Shown here: piece after piece, positions 9,049-16,538 of the stretch
How the letters are laid out: each line of letters opens with the position of its first letter
Numbering within the stretch: the first letter of the stretch is position 1
DNA from: Candidatus Phyllobacterium onerii
Lineage (GTDB): Bacteria > Pseudomonadota > Alphaproteobacteria > Rhizobiales > Rhizobiaceae
Assembly (NCBI RefSeq): GCF_028331445.1
Contig: NZ_JAQMHX010000019.1
Coordinates: 1 to 64,000 of the forward strand
Reading direction: 5' to 3'
DNA: 64,000 bases
Program-made: the position numbers and the translations under genes
The notes under the pieces: model-generated
The model's database searches: none
What the model was told of the DNA's origin: nothing
Seen by the model: only the letters and a program-made list of their open reading frames with translations

Positions 9049-9894
9049 CTAGGAATGTTTAGAGCAAACTACGATGGCTGGACTCAACGTCACTGGCAAA
9101 ACGTTCGAGGAATGGGTTGAAACCATCCGGAGATTCCCAAAAAGGTGCGTGACCAACCCCGGCAGCCGATAGCATTTACCCTCCCACAGATTTGCGAAGC
9201 TGACGCCGTCGAAGTAGTCGAGATTGACGATGCGATCCGCTCCTCCGTTCACGACAGCCAGAGGGATTTGACTGGTTTCCGCGGTGAGACGTTGGTCAGC
9301 GCCGTCTTTGGCCCTGTGCTCGAAGAGAACCTTTCGCAACCTGCCGTCGGCGCGCGCCATCTCCTTGCGCAGAAACGGTTCCGCCGATTTGCCGAAGATG
9401 GCTTCGACGAAGTCGTCGATATCGGTGTCGTTCAGATCTTCGCGGGCCGCTGCACGGACCTGCGGCAAGCCCATGAAACCTTGCGCAAAATTCTCCCTGT
9501 CCAACGGCGGCGATCCGCTGATCATCAACCCTCTCATCGCAGGAAGGTGGTGCATCAGTTCGATGCCGATGTGACCACCGAGAGACCAGCCGAAAACGAT
9601 GACGTCGGCGATATTCATTTTGGCCACGAGTTCGACAGCTGCGTCGGCAAAACCTGAAAGCGTGTACGTCCGCATTGGATCCAGCGCATTGCTGGATCGG
9701 CCGTGGCCGGGCAAATCGAACGCGACGAGCCGGAGGTGTTCCGGCAATTGACTTTGCAGTTGATACCGGAATACGCCCTTGCTTGAGGAGTTCCCGTGGA
9801 TAAGGAGGACGGGCAGGTCGCCCTCGCCGATCTCCTCGACTGAGATCGAGCCGTGCGACGTCATGATCATGTGTTGCTGCCTAGAAATTGCCAT
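9049..9894 (-). pseudogene. Alpha/beta hydrolase with a frameshift before its catalytic histidine
   Basis: As read, 281 residues. There is an HGNSSSKGVF oxyanion region, a Ser nucleophile elbow GWSLGGH, and an acid near NGGADRIV. The C-terminus LPGLVTHLFGNLRM is out of frame: one base lost near 9145 turns the family sequence GVGHAPFWESPDGFNPFLE, still legible in the next frame, into nonsense. The repaired gene would end at 9059. Without the shift repaired the catalytic His is missing and the enzyme should be inactive. This may be a real mutation or a sequencing error. The substrate is unknown. Confidence 0.78.
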
Positions 9895-10161
9895 GTGTCG
9901 AACCTGTTGACTGAAATTCGAGAGTCTTAAATCCGGCTTAAATCATACGACTTCGTCCGGATTGAAGGGGAGTTGCACCGTTGGAATATTTGGTCTCTTC
10001 GCGGATAGAAGTGGCAGCTGATTAGTCCACAAGGCCCTTCATCTTTGCTGTTTGCGTTCCAAAACTGAGCCATCCGAACAAGATTGTGTCCTCGAAATGC
10101 CCGATAAACAACAGATGCCGCGGCGACGCGGTCCGGTCGTTCAACGCCAAGAGGTCTTCCG

Positions 10162-10680
10162 ATGTCACACAGCACGGCTATTACGCGTCGACTGGCACCA
10201 ATCAACACACCCAGCCGCTTCTCTGAAGATGCCCGTCGGGATATTGCGGCGGCGCTGACGGTACTCCTGGCGGATCAGTTCGCGCTCTACATCAAGACCA
10301 AGAATTTCCATTGGCACATGTCGGGACCCCATTTCCGCGATTATCATCGTTTGCTGGACCAACAGGCCGCACAGATTCTGGATACCACCGATGTGATAGC
10401 GGAGAGGGTCAGAAAGGTTGGCGGTACGACAATCCGTTCGATCGCGCATATTGCAGCGGTGCAGCGCGTCCTCGACAACGATGCCAATTTCGTTGACGAC
10501 CAGGACATGCTTGCCGAACTTCGCGAGGACAACGCCATGCTGGCGACCCGTATGCGCGAAACGCACATCGTCTGTTCCGAACACAGCGACGTGGCCACCA
10601 CTTCTTTTTTGGAAAGTTGGATCGACGAGGCTGAAGGTCGGGTTTGGTTTTTATTCGAGAGCCGCAGGCGGAACAATTGA
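10162..10680 (+). CDS. dps: Dps-family ferritin-like DNA-protection protein
   Basis: 172 residues. The Dps ferroxidase signature is complete: NFHWHMSGPHF, then HRLLDQQ and LDTTDVIAER, giving the His-x(n)-His-x(3)-Asp-x(n)-Asp/Glu ligand pattern at the dimer interface. Dps dodecamers oxidise and store iron using peroxide and may bind DNA; the basic N-terminal tail would fit DNA contact. A second Dps lies at 32557-33126. It precedes the nitrile hydratase-like operon by 42 bases, so partial co-transcription is possible. Confidence 0.88.
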   Translation: MSHSTAITRRLAPINTPSRFSEDARRDIAAALTVLLADQFALYIKTKNFHWHMSGPHFRDYHRLLDQQAAQILDTTDVIAERVRKVGGTTIRSIAHIAAVQRVLDNDANFVDDQDMLAELREDNAMLATRMRETHIVCSEHSDVATTSFLESWIDEAEGRVWFLFESRRRNN

Positions 10681-10722
10681 CCGGAACGGCTGCGGAGTCC
10701 GGAACACCCAGAGGATGGAAAG

Positions 10723-11070
10723 ATGCAGGACAACATTGCTGAAACGAAACCATTGGCTCCAAAGGCCGTCCCGGCCCTGGGGGAAACGGCAGTTTATGCA
10801 AAAGGCGAGGCGGTCCGCATACTTGATCGTACGCCGATCGGACATTACCGTGTGCCGCTTTACCTCCGCGGGAAGCATGGCGTTATAGAATCGGTCATAG
10901 AGCCGACGGGCCTCAACAATGAGGAAGAAGGATACGGGCGAAACGCAGGATCAAAGCTGCACTACTACCGGGTTGCAATCCCGATGACGGAGATTTGGCC
11001 TGGCTATACCGGATCCCCCCGGGATGGGCTGCGCATTGAGATTTTTGAAACGTGGCTCGAGAGGAATTGA
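10723..11070 (+). CDS. Thiocyanate hydrolase alpha / nitrile hydratase beta C-terminal-half-like subunit
   Basis: 115 residues matching the SH3-like C-terminal half of nitrile hydratase beta: AVYAKGEAVRIL, GHYRVPLYLRGKHGVIE, YYRVAIPMTEIWP and LRIEIFETWLE. In most nitrile hydratases this is fused behind a helical N-terminal half. Here the two halves are separate genes, as in thiocyanate hydrolase (ScnA/ScnB/ScnC) and toyocamycin nitrile hydratase. It is the first gene of a tight operon, with the metal-binding subunit starting two bases after its stop. Substrate could be thiocyanate or a nitrile. Confidence 0.75.
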   Translation: MQDNIAETKPLAPKAVPALGETAVYAKGEAVRILDRTPIGHYRVPLYLRGKHGVIESVIEPTGLNNEEEGYGRNAGSKLHYYRVAIPMTEIWPGYTGSPRDGLRIEIFETWLERN

Positions 11071-11071
11071 A

Positions 11072-11728
11072 ATGGCGCACGAGGAAAACGGTCACGACCA
11101 TGATCATGATCATTCACACGCTGAAATCGGCCAGACCGAACGTCCGGGATATTACGACAATCTCGAAACCGTGGTGCGAGAACTTTTGGTGTCCAAGGGG
11201 TATTTTGGACCGGACGAGATTCGCCGACAGATCGAAGTACTGGACTCCCGGACTCCCGCGCTTGGAGCAATGGTGGTCGCCCGCGCCTGGGCTGATGATG
11301 CATTCCGCAAACGGTTGTTAGATGACGGCCGAGCGGCCTGCGAGGAGTTAGGGATCACCTTTTATGACCAGACGGGGCTGATCGTTTTGGAGAACACAGA
11401 CAAGGTCCACAACCTCATCGTCTGCACGCTGTGTTCGTGCTACCCGCGCCCGGTTCTCGGCTTGCCGCCGGACTGGTACAAACTCAAGCCATATCGTGCG
11501 CGGGCAGTCTCAGAACCTCGAAAGGTATTGGCGGAATTCGGCACTATTATTCCTGATGACGTTGAAATTCGTGTCAGCGATTCAACGGCCATGGTGCGGT
11601 TTCTGGTGTTGCCGAAACGACCTGAAGGCACCGAAGACTTCGACGAAGTGCAACTGGCCGCGATCGTCACACGCGATACGATGATCGGTGTCGTTGAAGC
11701 CAGCAAGGATATTAGGAGGGGCGAATGA
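11072..11728 (+). CDS. Cobalt-type catalytic subunit: thiocyanate hydrolase gamma / nitrile hydratase alpha-like
   Basis: 218 residues. The metal claw is VCTLCSCYPRP with Cys118, Cys121 and Cys123. The Thr in C-T-L-C-S-C marks the cobalt type (iron enzymes have Ser), and two of these Cys are normally oxidised to sulfinic/sulfenic acids. Tyr follows the last Cys, where classical nitrile hydratases usually have Thr-Pro-Trp. The N-terminus is His-rich (GHDHDHDHSHAE), perhaps for metal acquisition. ATG 11072 has GAGGAATTGAA upstream; a longer upstream ORF start is not needed. It overlaps the next gene by four bases. Confidence 0.82.
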   Translation: MAHEENGHDHDHDHSHAEIGQTERPGYYDNLETVVRELLVSKGYFGPDEIRRQIEVLDSRTPALGAMVVARAWADDAFRKRLLDDGRAACEELGITFYDQTGLIVLENTDKVHNLIVCTLCSCYPRPVLGLPPDWYKLKPYRARAVSEPRKVLAEFGTIIPDDVEIRVSDSTAMVRFLVLPKRPEGTEDFDEVQLAAIVTRDTMIGVVEASKDIRRGE

Positions 11729-12084
11729 CCCAGACCGAACAGCTGTTGAAGCGCCTGCCGAATGATATAGGCGGAACATCGGCCGACCCCATTTCCGTAG
11801 TGGATCATGAACTCGAGCCGTGGGAACGGCGCTGTCACGCTTTGGCGGACGTTCTCGACTTCCATAAGATCATCAATACGGAAGAGAAGCGGCGCGGCGT
11901 CGAGGCGCTGGGCACCGAACTGGTGGGCAAGCTCTCCTACTACGAGCGGTGGATTGCCTGTTTCGCCAACATCCTCTTCCAAAAGGGTATTCTCACGCCA
12001 GAAGAGCTTGCACTGAAGATGAAGGAGGTGGAGAGCCGTTGGGACGATTTTGATAAGGAGTCTACGCAAGCCGCGAGGTCATGA
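11725..12084 (+). CDS. Thiocyanate hydrolase beta / nitrile hydratase beta N-terminal-half-like subunit
   Basis: 119 residues matching the helical N-terminal half of nitrile hydratase beta: DIGG near the start, LEPWERRCHALADVL, LSYYERWIACFANIL and GILTPEEL. Nitrile hydratase activator proteins (P14K/P15K type) share this fold, so an activator role is an alternative. No separate activator gene is visible nearby. Gene order here is C-half, metal subunit, N-half, which to my recollection differs from the scnB-scnA-scnC order of Thiobacillus. ATGA overlaps on both sides imply coupled translation. Confidence 0.72.
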   Translation: MTQTEQLLKRLPNDIGGTSADPISVVDHELEPWERRCHALADVLDFHKIINTEEKRRGVEALGTELVGKLSYYERWIACFANILFQKGILTPEELALKMKEVESRWDDFDKESTQAARS

Positions 12085-12836
12085 ACGTCGTGGCAGGTCA
12101 AAGAGCAAAGACGTGCTTTCAAGAAGACGATCCGGAATCCGGTGTCCTTCGTCGTGCCACTGTGGAGTTCATTGGCACCGCTCTTTTGATGCTGGCAGCT
12201 ACGGGTGCTGGATTAACATCCCACCGACTTTTTCAAAACAGCCTCGGGTTGGGATTGTTCGTCAACGCAATCGCAACAGCGGGGTCCCTCGTAGCTCTCA
12301 TCTTTGCGTTTGGATCTGCATCCGGCGGGCACTTCAATCCTTTGATCACCTTGCTTCAATGGTTGAGCGGCGAAAGAAAGTTGAACTGTACCGTTGCCTA
12401 CGTAGCGGGTCAGTTCGGGGGCGCGATAGCAGGTGTGCTGATGGCAAACGGCCTGTTCCAGGCCACTGACACGGCAAATGACTTGGTAACACCTTGGGCG
12501 CTGGTGCTAAGTGAGGCGGTGGCCAGCGGCAGTTTGATGGTCATCGTGTTCGGCTGCAGCCGAAGCGGGCGGAAAGACACCGGCCCGATCGCCGTCGGCC
12601 TGTGGCTGGCGGCGGCAATTCTCGCAACACCGTCCGCATCCTATGCCAACCCTGCGATTACTTTCGCGGCGTTTCTGGCGGAAGGTCCGATATCCTTGTC
12701 GGCGCTCGCCGTGAGCCTTTACGTTCCTGCGGAGATTTTGGGTGCGCTGGTGGCGCTCGCGATCGTTGCCGTTGCCTACCCGACTTCGGTTTTGCCCCCG
12801 CGTGCCGACGACCTCATGAGGGCGACCAACGTCTGA
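12081..12836 (+). CDS. MIP-family channel (aquaporin/aquaglyceroporin-like)
   Basis: 251 residues with six predicted transmembrane helices and two half-helix loops. The first loop reads SGGHFNPLI, so the usual NPA is NPL; the second is the normal YANPAITFA. It overlaps the previous subunit gene by four bases and is therefore part of the enzyme operon. MIP channels pass water, glycerol, ammonia or other small neutral solutes; a role in moving the enzyme's substrate or product (a nitrile, amide, carbonyl sulfide or ammonia) is inferred from position only. Confidence 0.82.
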   Translation: MNVVAGQRAKTCFQEDDPESGVLRRATVEFIGTALLMLAATGAGLTSHRLFQNSLGLGLFVNAIATAGSLVALIFAFGSASGGHFNPLITLLQWLSGERKLNCTVAYVAGQFGGAIAGVLMANGLFQATDTANDLVTPWALVLSEAVASGSLMVIVFGCSRSGRKDTGPIAVGLWLAAAILATPSASYANPAITFAAFLAEGPISLSALAVSLYVPAEILGALVALAIVAVAYPTSVLPPRADDLMRATNV

Positions 12837-12913
12837 TTGGCCACAGCGCCAAACGTTCAGACTGCATTCGAACCATCTGACGGACCAGTTCATTTTTGCC
12901 GCCTTTGTCCAAG

Positions 12914-12937
12914 GAATGCATCTTTGCTGCAATCCAA
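12914..12937 (+). repeat. Copy 2 of the 24-bp intergenic motif
   Basis: Second copy of the motif at 4399-4422, lying about 80 bases after the aquaporin gene and ahead of the tiny genes at 13050 and 13120. The two copies differ only by a swapped CT/TC pair. Confidence 0.5.
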
Positions 12938-13049
12938 CAGGCGGTCGGATACGGGATAACTAGGTAGTTGCACAACTCATTTCATCCGGATTTCTGGACC
13001 GTGTAACTGCGCAATGCGGAACCGCCCAATTCAGGAAGGGAGGCGCCTC

Positions 13050-13103
13050 ATGACACTATCGAACCGGCACCTGCTTTCGCGTCGTAGCTTGTGCCTGCCC
13101 TGA
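13050..13103 (+). CDS. Possible 17-residue peptide or leader
   Basis: A tiny reading frame (MTLSNRHLL...) with a very strong ribosome site (GGAAGGGAGG) seven bases upstream. It ends 16 bases before the 33-residue membrane peptide. It could be a leader that controls that gene, or just a strong-looking site by chance. Confidence 0.25.
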   Translation: MTLSNRHLLSRRSLCLP

Positions 13104-13119
13104 TGGAGGACGTTTGCCA

Positions 13120-13221
13120 ATGAGCAAATCAGATACGCTCTGGATTTTGTTGGTTCTGGTGGGTTCAGCCGGGATCGTAGCCTTGGCATTTACCACTGGT
13201 GATATATTCGCCCTTTACTGA
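13120..13221 (+). CDS. 33-residue single-span membrane micro-protein (copy A)
   Basis: Not recognised. Residues 7-24 form a hydrophobic helix, with a short charged N-terminus (MSKSD) and a C-terminal TTGDIFALY. GGAGGA lies nine bases before the ATG. It is 24/33 identical to the peptide at 26444-26545, which shares LVGSA and the TGDIFAL end, so it is a genuine conserved gene rather than chance. Both copies sit near stress-type genes. A small membrane regulator or toxin-like peptide is possible; no function can be assigned. Confidence 0.6.
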   Translation: MSKSDTLWILLVLVGSAGIVALAFTTGDIFALY

Positions 13222-13300
13222 CCAGTTTTCATCGGTGTTGCATTGCATGCTTGGCCCAGCGGCCCGGACCCGCCTCAAACTCGGATAGAGGGAACAGGAA

Positions 13301-13654
13301 ATGCGGTTCTGCAAATCTTCGATATTCGCACTTATTGCGGTTCCGTGCATTTTAACAGTCGGCACCGTACACGCGTTCAATGTCGAGAATCGGGAGGACG
13401 TTTCTGGAGAACGGAGTGATGTCCTTAACAAGAAGTTCGAGCAGGCGGCTATCATCGAGGCCCGGGCCTATATATGCGGGGCAGATGAATCCAGCGATAC
13501 AGCCCTCAAAGCCGGAATGCGGGAAACGGGACTACCGGAGGACGTTGCTGTCGAGATCGTTTCCGATCTTGCCTCCGGCCTCGTCGACAAAGCGCAGGAG
13601 TCCGGATCGAAACTCGTATGCGGAAAAGTCGAGGTACAGCTTTCAGATTTCTAG
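13301..13654 (+). CDS. Exported hypothetical protein
   Basis: 117 residues with a signal peptide (cleavage near TVHAFN). The mature domain is helical and holds two cysteines (YICGAD and LVCGKV) that could form one disulfide. GAGGGAACAGGAA precedes the ATG. Not recognised beyond resemblance to small periplasmic proteins of rhizobia. Confidence 0.6.
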   Translation: MRFCKSSIFALIAVPCILTVGTVHAFNVENREDVSGERSDVLNKKFEQAAIIEARAYICGADESSDTALKAGMRETGLPEDVAVEIVSDLASGLVDKAQESGSKLVCGKVEVQLSDF

Positions 13655-13744
13655 ATCGCCAAGGGGCCGCCAGCAGCTGACGGTTCAATTGAGTACGGAC
13701 AAATCGAACTAGCCCTCAACACCGGAATTTCATGCCATACCTCA

Positions 13745-13855
13745 TGTCTGAGTGAGCTTACCTCCCTATAAAGTCCCCCCGGCGATCGTTACCTCCTCGC
13801 GGTCGCCTCCTTTGGGCAGCAGTGCTGAAACCGGCCTGCTGCCCCTTTCTTGTTG
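13745..13855 (+). ncRNA. Candidate anti-Shine-Dalgarno small RNA
   Basis: An 8-bp perfect stem (GGCGATCG at 13781-13788 with CGGTCGCC at 13800-13807, counting one G-T pair) shows ACCTCCT in its 11-base loop. Further CCTCC motifs lie unpaired at 13761 and 13806. A strong terminator hairpin follows at 13814-13844. This layout resembles the rhizobial alpha-r14 (NfeR1-like) small RNAs, which carry CCUCCUCCC loops that block ribosome sites. The 5' end is a guess and the family match is from layout, not an alignment. Confidence 0.42.
13814..13853 (+). terminator. Rho-independent terminator
   Basis: Perfect 9-bp stem GGGCAGCAG / CTGCTGCCC around a 13-base loop, followed by CTTTCTTGTT. It probably ends the candidate small RNA or the transcript of the exported protein at 13301. 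Confidence 0.6.
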
Positions 13856-14039
13856 GCTCGCCTCCCTCATATCCCGAAGTTTTTCCAGCCAGCATGATCC
13901 GGGCGCATGGAAGGCGGCTCGTTACGGTGCTCACCGACATGGCGAGGAACACGGCAGCGGGGGGAATTTGCGACAGAATCCGAAATCGCCCCCGGGCGTA
14001 CCGGGAGCGATTTCGTACCTATCTGGTGCCATGTCTCAC

Positions 14040-14306
14040 TTAGTTCAGGTGAAACATGGAATGCGTATCCATGTGGCTCCCGAAGAGGTAGGACGGGCTG
14101 GTGGTGTTGCCCTCATTCGACTCGTCATGGAGTCCTATACGGTCGAAATTCTCACGAGTATTGCTAACGGATCTCCCCTCATGGGAAGCGCGTGATCCGC
14201 CCGAGTCGTGGGAGCTGTGCGAACCGCCCGAAGCGGCATAAGCGCTAGCGAACGGAGTGGAAATTAAGAGGGCAGCGATTGCGGTTCTGAAGATAAAAGA
14301 GCGCAT
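14040..14306 (-). CDS. Small exported Ser/His-rich protein
   Basis: 88 residues with a signal peptide ending in FASAYAASG, then a low-complexity Gly/Ser/His region (GGSHSSHDSGGSRASHEG) and a polar tail. The signal peptide closely resembles that of the protein at 37313-37660 (APFASAYA), suggesting a family of small secreted proteins. Function unknown. Confidence 0.55.
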   Translation of the reverse strand: MRSFIFRTAIAALLISTPFASAYAASGGSHSSHDSGGSRASHEGRSVSNTRENFDRIGLHDESNEGNTTSPSYLFGSHMDTHSMFHLN

Positions 14307-14326
14307 TTTGGCGTCTCCTAAGTATT

Positions 14327-14352
14327 GAGGGCAACTTGGTGCCCTCCTTTTA
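14327..14352 (+). terminator. Hairpin GAGGGCA/TGCCCTC followed by T-rich tract
   Basis: A 7-bp inverted repeat with a 6-base loop, then CTTTTAT on the plus strand. It could end a plus-strand transcript. On the minus strand it lies just upstream of the start of the gene at 14040-14306 and could form a leader hairpin instead. Confidence 0.35.
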
Positions 14353-14673
14353 TCGGACCGTCCAGTTCCGTCGCGTCACGCTGGATATATAACTCCACCG
14401 CCGGCGGTTCTCGGTCTGCAAGTCCATAATATATACTATTAATAACGAGTCAAATTAACAAAAAATAATATTTATGTTACATATTTTGCCACAATAAGTT
14501 GGATAGAACACTTTTTTGCCGAATATGATTCATTAATTTCGTGGAAATGTTCACAACATAATCATATATGTCACGACAGCAAAAATTTGTTGCCAATTTT
14601 TAGCGATTTAAATCTCACACATTGCTGGTTTTAGTATGATATTACTGTGATCGTACCGTGAGAACTCGCCGGC
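14353..14673. other. AT-rich intergenic spacer
   Basis: From about 14420 to 14640 the sequence is strikingly AT-rich (runs such as AACAAAAAATAATATTTATG), unlike the surrounding genes. No reading frame of note. It sits between divergently oriented, unrelated genes and could be a silencer-binding (Ros/MucR-type) or promoter region, or a junction of transferred DNA. Confidence 0.5.
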
Positions 14674-15294
14674 TCAAAGTCGCCCCGTGAGGAAAACATA
14701 TTGTGCAGAGTAGGGTTCAACATGAAATGCTTCCTCAGTTCCGCAACGGCCCGAATATAGGCCGCCGTGGGTGTCCAGCCGCTGCACGGCGATAACGTTT
14801 GTCAGAACGCCGTCGCCACCTCGTTTCATGACCCGCAACATTAGCCAGGGGATATCATCCTTCGTCGCACCCGGCGCCTCGGCTTCGACTTTGCCGATGA
14901 CACTGCTTCCATCGGTAAATTCCCATGATGGACCGCTAAAATGCCGGCCAACGGTGACCCCATCTTGAATGAGCGTCGCAAGGGGCTCGCGAAACTGCCA
15001 CTGTGTTTTTCCAGTTCGATCTTCCTTGCACTCATACAACTGAACTCCCTCGGCATGGACATTCGCAACAACCGTCAATCGATCTGTGTCAAAGCCTGCC
15101 GGAACCTCAGCTGCATGAGCGGCGGGAGCGAAAAGCAAGACTGCAGCCGTCATGATCAATGCTGGATGAAAGTGTGTGGAAGCACTGGACAAAGCATCGT
15201 CAGATTTGAGCTGAGGTTGGGCCAATCCGTTTTCCTTGAGCATCTGCATATTCTTTGTCGCAATTATCGTCGAGCGAGCCGGACTTCTGATCAA
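14674..15294 (-). CDS. DUF3455 exported protein
   Basis: Up to 206 residues. A signal peptide ends at PAAHAAEV, and the DUF3455 core follows: EGVQLYECKE, REPLATLIQDG, RHFSGPSWEFTDGSSVIG, IPWLMLRV and IAVQRLDTHGGLY. The family is secreted and of unknown function. The open frame starts with TTG at 15294, overlapping the stop of the efflux adaptor by four bases; internal ATGs at 15249 or 15150 are alternatives. Third gene of the RND efflux operon. Confidence 0.72.
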   Translation of the reverse strand: MIRSPARSTIIATKNMQMLKENGLAQPQLKSDDALSSASTHFHPALIMTAAVLLFAPAAHAAEVPAGFDTDRLTVVANVHAEGVQLYECKEDRTGKTQWQFREPLATLIQDGVTVGRHFSGPSWEFTDGSSVIGKVEAEAPGATKDDIPWLMLRVMKRGGDGVLTNVIAVQRLDTHGGLYSGRCGTEEAFHVEPYSAQYVFLTGRL

Positions 15295-16538
15295 GCTGGT
15301 GCGACGGTTTCGGTGTTGACGCGGACTTTACTCCCTTCCACCAGTTGCACTGGCGGGTTACGAATGACCTTGTCGCCTTGCTTGAGGCCTTCCTTAACTT
15401 CGATGGTCGTTCCCAGATCTCTTGCCACAGCTACTTTCCTTATGTGAACAGTGCCATCCTCAACGACGGCCACCTGCAATCCGTTCGCGTTGAAGATGAG
15501 GGCGTCAGCGGGCACCGACAGGCTTGGCGTCTTGCGTGGAATCTGGAGCTGGACGGTGCAGTAGATTCCTGGCGTGAGGACACCGTCAGGATTGGGCACG
15601 TCGATTTCAGTCAGCAAAGTGCGGGTTCCCGGCTGCAATGAATCGGCTATTCGCGTTACCGTCCCGGAAAAAATACGGCCCGGGGTCTCGGGAACCTCGA
15701 TACTGGCCTTGTCACCGGGGCTAACCCCGAATGCTTCGTCCTGTGGCACGAAGACTTGCGTACGGATCACGTCTCCCTGCATGATGGCGAACATGAAGGT
15801 GCCGCTGGTCGTGTCGGCCTGCACAAGGCTACCCTTGTCAATGTTACGCTGGGTAATGATGCCATCAAAGGGCGCGACAACCTGCTGATAGAGTTGTTGC
15901 TGACTCAGCACCTCAAGTTGATCTTGCTGGGCCTTCACATTTGCCTGCGCGACACCCACCGTCGCCTGTTGCGCCTTTAAGGTCTGCACATCAATGGTAC
16001 CCTGCTGCTGCGTAATCCAGCCTTTGGCGACCAGCGGTTTATCGCGATCCCACGTGACCTGTGCGAGGTCAGAATTAGCCTGCGCCTGTTTCAAAGCCGC
16101 CTGGAGTTGCCCCAAGGTAGCTTGGGCTTCCAGGATTTGGTCATCGAGTTCCGGCACGGCAATCCTGGCGAGCAATTGGCCTTTCTTTACATGATCTCCG
16201 ATATCAACTTCACGTTGTTCGACATAGCCGCTGGCTCGTGCAAAGATTTCGACGTCGTCGAAGGCTGCGGTGGTTGCCGGGAGACTAACGGTTACGGTGT
16301 CGGTACTCGGCTTTATCTCGGCGACGTGCACAGATGGCACGAAATCGCGGAGCTGAACGGCAGTGGCCATAACCTCCTCGGCTCGCGAATGATATCCCCA
16401 CGCACCAAAACAGATTAACGCGACCAGCCCGAGCAGCGTGCCAAGCCCAACAAGCCAGCCTCCCCACCTGCGCGACACTTGCGGTTGTGGATTATAGATA
16501 TGCTCGATGCGCCGATCTGACGGTTCTAAGGGTTTCAT
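15291..16538 (-). CDS. RND efflux periplasmic adaptor (membrane fusion protein)
   Basis: 415 residues. One N-terminal membrane anchor (about 25-48), then the HlyD-type order: half lipoyl domain with VEQREVDIGDHVKKGQLLARI, a long coiled-coil hairpin (about 125-200, rich in QAQ repeats), the second lipoyl half VVAPFDGIITQRNIDKGSLV, and a beta-barrel with DKASIEVPETPGR. It bridges the inner-membrane pump and an outer-membrane channel; no TolC-like gene is in the window. It overlaps the pump gene by four bases. Confidence 0.88.
   Translation of the reverse strand: MKPLEPSDRRIEHIYNPQPQVSRRWGGWLVGLGTLLGLVALICFGAWGYHSRAEEVMATAVQLRDFVPSVHVAEIKPSTDTVTVSLPATTAAFDDVEIFARASGYVEQREVDIGDHVKKGQLLARIAVPELDDQILEAQATLGQLQAALKQAQANSDLAQVTWDRDKPLVAKGWITQQQGTIDVQTLKAQQATVGVAQANVKAQQDQLEVLSQQQLYQQVVAPFDGIITQRNIDKGSLVQADTTSGTFMFAIMQGDVIRTQVFVPQDEAFGVSPGDKASIEVPETPGRIFSGTVTRIADSLQPGTRTLLTEIDVPNPDGVLTPGIYCTVQLQIPRKTPSLSVPADALIFNANGLQVAVVEDGTVHIRKVAVARDLGTTIEVKEGLKQGDKVIRNPPVQLVEGSKVRVNTETVAPA

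Noticed and set aside
9031-9057. GGAAC-N18-CGTT as an EcfG stress promoter
   Set aside because: The spacer is 18 rather than 16-17 bases, and it points into the convergent end of a minus-strand gene with no plus-strand gene downstream.
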